NCBI GenBank assembly: GCA_016794925.1
Contig: JAEUIW010000004.1
Location: 124,001 to 188,000 of the forward strand
Source of the DNA: Phycisphaerae bacterium
GTDB lineage: Bacteria; Planctomycetota; Phycisphaerae; Phycisphaerales; UBA1924
DNA: 64,000 bases
Direction: 5' to 3'
In this document: positions 58,216 to 64,000 of the stretch, in pieces
Numbering within the stretch: the first letter of the stretch is position 1
Layout: every line of letters begins with the position of its first letter
The notes under the pieces: model-generated
The model's input: the letters and a program-made list of their open reading frames with translations, nothing else
Told to the model about the DNA's origin: nothing
Database searches by the model: none
Made by a program: the position numbers and the translations under genes

Positions 58216-58248
58216 GGAGAATCGATCCTCTCAAGCGAAGGAACGGAA

Positions 58249-58322
58249 TGGGCGGGCCGGGACTCGAACCCGGAACCACTCGCGTGTAAGGCGAGAGCTC
58301 TGGCCAATTGAGCTACCCGCCC
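58249..58322 (-). tRNA. tRNA-Val (anticodon TAC)
   Basis: A 74-base cloverleaf without encoded CCA. The acceptor arms are GGGCGGG and CCCGCCC with discriminator A, the D arm is GCTC...GAGC, the anticodon stem is CTCGC/GCGAG and the loop is CTTACAC. The T arm is CCGGG/CCCGG with TTCGAGT. It is upstream of waaA on the same strand. Confidence 0.96.
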
Positions 58323-58519
58323 GGCGAACGTCAGGAACGTCCTCAGGGGCGATGCCGGGACCAAGAGTATGGGGAGACTGTGCGTGAACTCGATCGGACC
58401 ATCCACCTGATTAAGGTATGCCGGGCGCGGAATTGCCGCTTCAAGTTGCGTTTCCGATGAAGCGCCCCCACAATGGTGGTTAATTGATTACCGATCGAGT
58501 TCACGTAGAAGGGGACCAC

Positions 58520-59842
58520 ATGGCGTTAATGGCAGCCTGGCTCACGACATGCGTGGTTCTCGGACCGAGTTATGCCACCGGCGCTACCGCTGACGATCTC
58601 GATCCGATCCCCGGCGTGCGGGAATTCTCCGGGCGCGTGATCGCGGGTCCCAGGCTACACGCACCGGTCCGCGCGGAGGATGCCGCGGTGTTGCGGGAGA
58701 TCGGCTCGACCGGCGAGCGCATCCTCATTGTCCCGGCGGCTGAATCGGACGCCGCGTTCGTACGCCGGTTGCGTGCCGCCGGTGCGTACGAGTACGTCGA
58801 GCCGGACTGGCTGGTCTACCCGGCCTCAACGCCCGACGATCCTCTGTTCGCGAGCCAGTACCAGCACGTGTTCATGGAGTCCGCGGCGGCGTGGAGCGTG
58901 ACGACGGGCGCCGCATCGATCATCTGCGCCTTCGTGGACACGGGGTTCCTGAAGCTTCACGAGGACCTGACCGGGCGTTTCGTGAGCGGGTACAACTCGG
59001 CGAGCCGCGTGCGCGAGATTGACGGGGGGGACACCACCGACATCAACGGGCACGGGACGAGCGTGGCGGGGGCCGCGTGCGCGACGGGCAACAACGGTCT
59101 CGGCGTGGCCGGCGTGAACTGGGGTGCGAGCGTCATGCCGGTGCGGACGAGCAACTCGGTGGGGGGCTCCGCGTTCCTGACCGACATCCTGGACGGGGCA
59201 CGCTGGGCCGCGGAAAACGGGGCCCGCGTGGTGAGCGTGAGCTACAACGGGGTCAGCGGCACGTCGGTGCAGACCACCGGCGCGTACCTGCGTTCGATCG
59301 GCAGCCAGCTGCTGTGGGCGGCGGGCAACGGCCGACAGAACATGAGTTCATCGTTCGACTGGCCGGACGTGATCATCGTGGGCGCGACCGATGAGATCGA
59401 CGGACGCGCGTCCTTCTCGAACTACGGCGCGCCCATCGACGTGATGGCGCCCGGGAACAACATCTGGACCACGCGCAGCGACTACGGGTACGGGCAGGTC
59501 AGCGGAACGAGTTTCTCAACCCCCATGACAGCGGCCGCGCTGGGGCTGATCCTGTCGGTGCGGCCTGCCCTGACCCCCGCCGCGGCGGAGACGATCCTCG
59601 AACGCTCGTGCGACGACCTGGGCGACCCCGGCGAGGACAGCGTGTTCGGATGGGGACGCGTGAACCTGCGCCGGGCGGTGGAGATGGCTGAGGCGGACTG
59701 GAACGCCGACGGCTCGATCGACGATTTCGATTTCTTTGATTTTCTCACGGCGTTCGCGTCAGGGAATGCGGACTTCAACGGCGACACGTCGGCCGACGAC
59801 TTTGACTACTTCGATTTCTTGAACGCCTTCTCCCGCTTCTGA
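58520..59842 (+). CDS. Secreted subtilase (S8) with dockerin-like tail
   Basis: A 440-residue exported protease. A hydrophobic N-terminal segment (about residues 1-20) looks like a signal peptide. A short inhibitor-like propeptide (about 40-100) precedes the catalytic domain. The triad is Asp140 (AFVDTG), His178 (NGHGTSVAG) and Ser331 (GTSFSTP). The last 45 residues are two DFD-F-DFL-type repeats with Asp-rich calcium-like loops (WNADGSIDDF, FNGDTSADDF). The ATG at 58520 has AAGGGG about 5 bases before; an earlier in-frame TTG lacks such a site. It is followed by the M14 gene with the same tail. Confidence 0.9.
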   Translation: MALMAAWLTTCVVLGPSYATGATADDLDPIPGVREFSGRVIAGPRLHAPVRAEDAAVLREIGSTGERILIVPAAESDAAFVRRLRAAGAYEYVEPDWLVYPASTPDDPLFASQYQHVFMESAAAWSVTTGAASIICAFVDTGFLKLHEDLTGRFVSGYNSASRVREIDGGDTTDINGHGTSVAGAACATGNNGLGVAGVNWGASVMPVRTSNSVGGSAFLTDILDGARWAAENGARVVSVSYNGVSGTSVQTTGAYLRSIGSQLLWAAGNGRQNMSSSFDWPDVIIVGATDEIDGRASFSNYGAPIDVMAPGNNIWTTRSDYGYGQVSGTSFSTPMTAAALGLILSVRPALTPAAAETILERSCDDLGDPGEDSVFGWGRVNLRRAVEMAEADWNADGSIDDFDFFDFLTAFASGNADFNGDTSADDFDYFDFLNAFSRF

Positions 59843-59991
59843 GCCCCTCACGAGGGTGGAATCAACTCCGATTGCGATTGACGGCGGCGGATCCTGCTGT
59901 AGGCTGTATGCTCGGCGTGCATCGGCGCGGCTGGATTCGCGTCAACGGTCGGCCGGGTTCGGCCGGCTCGGTGACTTCACCAAAGAAACGG

Positions 59992-62271
59992 ATGCGTACA
60001 CCCATGGGACACCTTCGGATGGCGGCATGGTTGGCGTCTGGCGCCTTGGGAGCGGCGTTGCTCGCCGCGCCGGTGCTCGGGCAGGATCAGGTCCGATTCG
60101 ACCATGACGCCGTGGTGCGGGCGACGATCCGGAACGGCTGGGACCTGCAACTGATGCGGTCGCTGTCGGATGACCCCTGGTCGGAGGGAGAGGGCGTCGG
60201 CCCGGTGGATTACCGCGTGGCGCGGGAATCGCTGACGACGATGGACGCGGCGGGCATTGCGTACCGGGTGCTCATCCCGAACGTTCAGCTCCTGATCGAG
60301 GCGGAGCGGGCACGCCTCGCGGGAGCGGCGCAGGGTCGAGCCTGGTTCGACGACTACAAGACGTACGACCAGATCTCGGCGTACGCCGACACGCTGGTGG
60401 CGCTCAACCCGCAGGTTGCCCAGCGGGTGACGGTGGGCTCGTCGCTCGAGGGCCGATCGATCTTCGCGATCAAGATCGGCAAGGCGACGGGCGGGACCAA
60501 GCCCGGGGTGATCTTCAACGGCTGCCAGCACGCCCGTGAGTGGATCAGCCCGATGACCAACATGTTCATCGCCGATGCGCTGGTCCGCGGCTACGGGACC
60601 GACGCGCGGATCACGGGCCTGCTGGACACGGCGGACGTGTACGTCGTGCCGATCGTGAACCCCGACGGATACGTCTACACGTGGTCCACGAACCGGCTGT
60701 GGCGCAAGAACCGACGCAACAACGGTGACGGGACGTTCGGCGTGGACCTGAACCGCAACTGGGGGTACCAGTGGGGCGGCGAGGGGGCGAGCACGTCGAC
60801 GTCGAGCGACACGTACCGGGGCACGGGCCCGTTCAGCGAGCCGGAGACGGCCGCCCTGAGCGCGTTCATCGCGGCCCGGCCCAGCCTGGTGTCGCACATC
60901 GATTTCCACTCGTACTCGGAGCTGATCCTCTCGCCGTGGGGATACACGTCGGCGCTCCCGTCGAATCACGCGCGCTTCGTGGAGCTCAACACCGGGATGC
61001 AGGACGCGATCCGGAACGTGCACGGGCTGACGTACACCGCGGGACCCACCTACACCACGATCTACCCGGCCTCGGGCGTGTCGAGCGACTGGACGGCGGG
61101 GGCGCGGGGGATGCTGGGCTGGGGGATCGAGCTGCGCGACACCGGCACGAACGGCTTCGTGCTGCCGCCGGATCAGATCGTCCCCACGGGTGAGGAGAAC
61201 CTCGCCGCGGTGCTGTACCTCATCGAGCAGACGACCGCCCCGATGACGATCGGGTTCCCGTCGGGCCGTCCCGTGAACGTGCAGGCGGGCGCGCCCACGC
61301 CGATCGAGGTGAGCCTCAGCAGCGGCACGCAGACCTACCAGGGCGGCACCGGCAAGCTCTACTACCGGTTCGGCGTGGGCGGGGCGTACGTTCCGATCAA
61401 CCTGACGCTGGTGTCGGGCAGCACGTACCGGGCGACCATCCCCGGCGCGGCGTGCGGGGCCACGCTCTCGTATTACGTCGAGGCTTCGACGACCGCCGCG
61501 ACGGTGGTCCGGTCGCCGAGCAACGCGCCCGCGAGCGTGTACGCCGCCGGCGTGCAGAGCACGCTTTTCGCCGACGGGTTCGAGACGAATCAGGGCTGGG
61601 TGGTGGGCTCGGCGCAGGACAATGCCTCGACGGGAGTCTGGGTGCGTGCGGACCCCGTGGGCACCGCGGCGCAGCCCGAGGACGACCACACGGCGAGCGG
61701 CACGCAGTGCTGGGTCACGGGCCAGGGGGCCGTGGGCGGGGGCATCGGCGACAACGACGTGGACGGCGGGCAGACGACGCTGACCAGCCCGGCCCTGGGC
61801 CTGGCGGGCCAGTCCGACGCGGTGATCTCGTACTGGCGGTGGTACTCCAACAACCAGGGCTCGAACCCCTCGAGCGACACCTTCCTGGTGGACGTGAGCG
61901 CCAACGGCAGCACCGGCTGGGTGCGTGTCGAGACGGTGGGGCCCTCGGGCGCCGAAGCCTCTGGCGGGTGGTACGCGCACCAGTTCCGCGTGGGCGATTT
62001 CGTCACGCCCACCGGCGCGACGCGCGTGCGGTTCATCGCCCAGGATCAGGGCGGGGGTTCGATCGTCGAGGCCGCGCTGGACGATTTCGCGGTTGCGTTG
62101 GTGTGCCCGCCCTGCCCGGGAGACTGGAACGGCGACGGGACGGCGGACGATTTCGATTACTTCGATTTCCTCAACGCGTTCTTCGCTGGCGAGGCGGACT
62201 TCAACGGCGACACCACGACGGACGATTTCGATTTCTTCGATTTCCTCAACGTGCTCAACGCGGCGTGCTGA
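59992..62271 (+). CDS. Secreted M14 zinc carboxypeptidase with dockerin-like tail
   Basis: A 759-residue exported carboxypeptidase. A signal peptide covers about residues 1-30. The catalytic domain (about 120-405) has the zinc ligands His180 and Glu183 in GCQHAREW, His306 in DFHSY, and the catalytic Glu380 in GIELRD. Conserved NPDGY (223-227) and DLNRNW (252-257) support family M14. A beta-rich region follows (about 405-520), then a pre-peptidase-like or jelly-roll domain, and two DFD-type dockerin-like repeats ending LNAAC. The start could also be an ATG four codons later; no clear ribosome site separates them. Confidence 0.9.
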   Translation: MRTPMGHLRMAAWLASGALGAALLAAPVLGQDQVRFDHDAVVRATIRNGWDLQLMRSLSDDPWSEGEGVGPVDYRVARESLTTMDAAGIAYRVLIPNVQLLIEAERARLAGAAQGRAWFDDYKTYDQISAYADTLVALNPQVAQRVTVGSSLEGRSIFAIKIGKATGGTKPGVIFNGCQHAREWISPMTNMFIADALVRGYGTDARITGLLDTADVYVVPIVNPDGYVYTWSTNRLWRKNRRNNGDGTFGVDLNRNWGYQWGGEGASTSTSSDTYRGTGPFSEPETAALSAFIAARPSLVSHIDFHSYSELILSPWGYTSALPSNHARFVELNTGMQDAIRNVHGLTYTAGPTYTTIYPASGVSSDWTAGARGMLGWGIELRDTGTNGFVLPPDQIVPTGEENLAAVLYLIEQTTAPMTIGFPSGRPVNVQAGAPTPIEVSLSSGTQTYQGGTGKLYYRFGVGGAYVPINLTLVSGSTYRATIPGAACGATLSYYVEASTTAATVVRSPSNAPASVYAAGVQSTLFADGFETNQGWVVGSAQDNASTGVWVRADPVGTAAQPEDDHTASGTQCWVTGQGAVGGGIGDNDVDGGQTTLTSPALGLAGQSDAVISYWRWYSNNQGSNPSSDTFLVDVSANGSTGWVRVETVGPSGAEASGGWYAHQFRVGDFVTPTGATRVRFIAQDQGGGSIVEAALDDFAVALVCPPCPGDWNGDGTADDFDYFDFLNAFFAGEADFNGDTTTDDFDFFDFLNVLNAAC

Positions 62272-62295
62272 CGGGCACGGGCGCTACCATCGCGC

Positions 62296-64000
62296 ATGAG
62301 TGTCCCGACCGTGCCGGGGGCGTCCGAGCGTTCCAGCCGCGGGCGATACCGGGCGTACCTTGCGAAGATCAAGCAATCGGGGGCGGAAGCGGCGATCCCC
62401 GGTAAGGATGAGGCGAGCACCAAGCGGGCGCGGGCGCGCTCGGCGTGGGATCTGTGGCGCGCGTTCTGGGGTCAGTTGCGCGGCCACCACGGGGTCGTGT
62501 TCCTGTCGCTGGGCACGCTCACCCTCTCGACACTGCTGGGCATGACCATCCCGGCCTCGAGCAAGTTCGCGATCGACTACGTGCTCACCGACCACCCCGG
62601 GCCCGCGGGGATCCCCGATTGGACCGGCCTGCCGCGTGATCGCGTGGAGCTGCTGCTGCTGCTCGGGGCCGCGATGATGGGCGTTGCCGTGCTCAACGTG
62701 GGCGTGGGGATGTGGGGACGACTGCGGATGACGCGGCTCACGAAGCTGGTGCAGGCGGAGAGCCGCCGCCGACTCTTCGAGCACGTGGCGCGGCTGCCGC
62801 TCAACCGCGTGCAGGCGCTCAAGAGCGGCGGGGTGTCGAGCATCCTGCGTGACGACGCGAACGCCGCGGGCGAGATGATCTTCTCGGTGCTCTACAACCC
62901 CTGGCGGGCGGTGATCCAGCTCGTCGGCGGCCTGGCGGTGCTGGCGAGCGTGGACTGGCGATTGCTGCTGGGCGCGGGGGCCCTGCTGCCGGTGCTGTTC
63001 CTGACCCACCGAACCTGGATCGGGCGCATCCGCCCGGTGCACATGGCGGCGCGGGCCAACCGCGGGGTGACCGACGCGCACGCCACCGAGGTCTTCGGCG
63101 GCATCCGCGTGGTTCGGGCGTTCGCGCGCCGACGGGGCGAGGTGCTCCGCTTCCAGCAGAACGGGGCCCTGATCGCGCGCCAGGAGATGCTCATCTGGTG
63201 GTGGTCCCGGATCATCGACATCGCCTGGGCCCTGGTGATCCCGGCGGCGTCGTCGTGCGTGCTGGTGTACGGCGGGTGGAGCGTGCTGCGCGGCCGGATG
63301 ACCATCGGCGACGTCATGATGTTCAGCGCGTACCTGCTGATGCTCCTGGGCCCGCTGGAGGTGCTCACCAGCACGGCCACGAGCGTGCAGACGAACCTGG
63401 CGGGGTTCGACCGGACGCTCGGGCTGCTGGCCGAACCAATGGAGTTCGCGGGGTGCGGGAGGGGCCGGGCCCTGACACCCGCGCGGGTGCGCGGCCGGAT
63501 CACGCTGGAGAACGTCTCGTTCGCGTACCCGGGCAGCGCGGCGACGGTGCTGGACGGGGTGAGCCTGGACGTCCCCGCGGGCCAGACGGTCGCGCTGGTG
63601 GGCGCCAGCGGCTCGGGAAAGACCACGCTGTGCAACCTGGTGGCGAGGTTCTACGACCCGACCTCCGGGAGCGTGCGGCTGGACGGCGCGGACCTGCGGG
63701 AGGTCGATGTCGATTCGTACCGGGCTTTGCTGGGGATCGTTGAGCAGGACGTGTTCCTCTTCGACGGAACGGTGGCCGAGAACATCGCGTACGCCCGTCG
63801 CGACGCCGCGCCGGAGGCCATCCGCGCCGCGGCCGACGCGGCGCACGCGCACGAGTTCATCGAGCGCCTGGACCGCGGGTACGCGACGCTGATCGGGGAG
63901 CGGGGCGTGCGGCTGAGCGGGGGTCAGAAGCAGCGCCTGGCCATCGCCCGGGCCCTGCTGGCGGACCCCAAGATACTCATCCTCGACGAGGCCACGAGCA
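62296..64000 (+). CDS. ABC exporter, permease and ATP-binding fused (partial, 3' end outside window)
   Basis: The first 568 codons of a half-transporter with fused domains. An Arg/Lys-rich N-terminus precedes six predicted membrane helices (about residues 65-370). The ATPase has Walker A GASGSGKTT (about 436-444), a Q loop at IVEQDVFLFDG, the signature LSGGQKQR (about 540-547) and Walker B ILILDEATS at the very edge. The last base is inside the gene. It probably exports lipid, peptide or drug as MsbA/BmrA-type proteins do. The ATG follows the M14 stop by 24 bases. Confidence 0.93.
   Translation, partial: MSVPTVPGASERSSRGRYRAYLAKIKQSGAEAAIPGKDEASTKRARARSAWDLWRAFWGQLRGHHGVVFLSLGTLTLSTLLGMTIPASSKFAIDYVLTDHPGPAGIPDWTGLPRDRVELLLLLGAAMMGVAVLNVGVGMWGRLRMTRLTKLVQAESRRRLFEHVARLPLNRVQALKSGGVSSILRDDANAAGEMIFSVLYNPWRAVIQLVGGLAVLASVDWRLLLGAGALLPVLFLTHRTWIGRIRPVHMAARANRGVTDAHATEVFGGIRVVRAFARRRGEVLRFQQNGALIARQEMLIWWWSRIIDIAWALVIPAASSCVLVYGGWSVLRGRMTIGDVMMFSAYLLMLLGPLEVLTSTATSVQTNLAGFDRTLGLLAEPMEFAGCGRGRALTPARVRGRITLENVSFAYPGSAATVLDGVSLDVPAGQTVALVGASGSGKTTLCNLVARFYDPTSGSVRLDGADLREVDVDSYRALLGIVEQDVFLFDGTVAENIAYARRDAAPEAIRAAADAAHAHEFIERLDRGYATLIGERGVRLSGGQKQRLAIARALLADPKILILDEATS

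Noticed and set aside
59977..61980. A 667-codon minus-strand frame opposite the M14 gene
   Set aside because: Its protein is Arg/His/Asp-rich and it lies opposite a gene with intact zinc ligands.

Overview
The window is a high-GC bacterial chromosome segment with densely packed genes. It looks like a planctomycete, most likely of the Phycisphaerae. The clues are a large secreted subtilase with an N-terminal LEPR-XLL-like sorting motif, secreted hydrolases ending in paired Asp/Phe-rich dockerin-like tails, several membrane and secretion proteins with no obvious close family, a Kdo transferase (so an LPS-bearing outer membrane), and frequent GTG and TTG starts. No phage, integrase, insertion sequence or CRISPR array was seen. 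Taxonomy is an inference from protein character only.

Layout. 1-8.8 kb (minus strand): a sugar-binding lipoprotein cut by the window edge, a DUF2237 protein, TruD, a secreted family 2 glycosidase, an FkbM methyltransferase, a small basic protein, groES-groEL with a clear terminator, and a receiver-like gene with a G-rich repeat tail. 9-11 kb (plus): RmuC and a DUF1080 hydrolase. 11-14.3 kb (minus): ROK kinase, Obg, a PilZ protein and a Fur-family regulator. 15.3-19.5 kb (minus): an RluD-type synthase, a membrane-anchored YfgM-like protein, a degenerate MnmE-like GTPase and CoaX. 19.7-28.4 kb (plus): an unknown protein, a 1171-residue secretin, a STAS/STAS/HATPase partner-switching set, and IscS-IscU. 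28.4-35.9 kb: a lipoprotein and NYN protein, ribosomal protein bS21 with terminator, CrcB, a sigma-70 family factor, Fe/Mn superoxide dismutase, an esterase and a beta-barrel candidate with its own promoter and terminator.

36.2-41 kb (plus) is a three-gene set: a PilT-type ATPase, a GspE-like protein whose Walker motifs have decayed, and a CvpA-like membrane protein. 41-51 kb (minus) is a long information-processing cluster: SNF2 helicase, SWIM protein, tRNA-Gln, GlmU-type nucleotidyltransferase, Prs, bL25, Pth, bS6, SSB and bL9, with ATGA-type overlaps. 51-64 kb holds tRNA-Lys, the 1774-residue subtilase, Kdo transferase, tRNA-Val, a second subtilase and an M14 carboxypeptidase that share dockerin-like tails, and an ABC exporter cut by the window end.

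Taken together, housekeeping genes (translation, folding, Fe-S assembly, precursor synthesis) alternate with envelope, secretion and extracellular degradation genes. The least explained parts are the PilT/pseudo-GspE/CvpA-like set with the remote secretin, the mini MnmE-like GTPase, the repeat-built subtilase and the G-tract gene upstream of groES.
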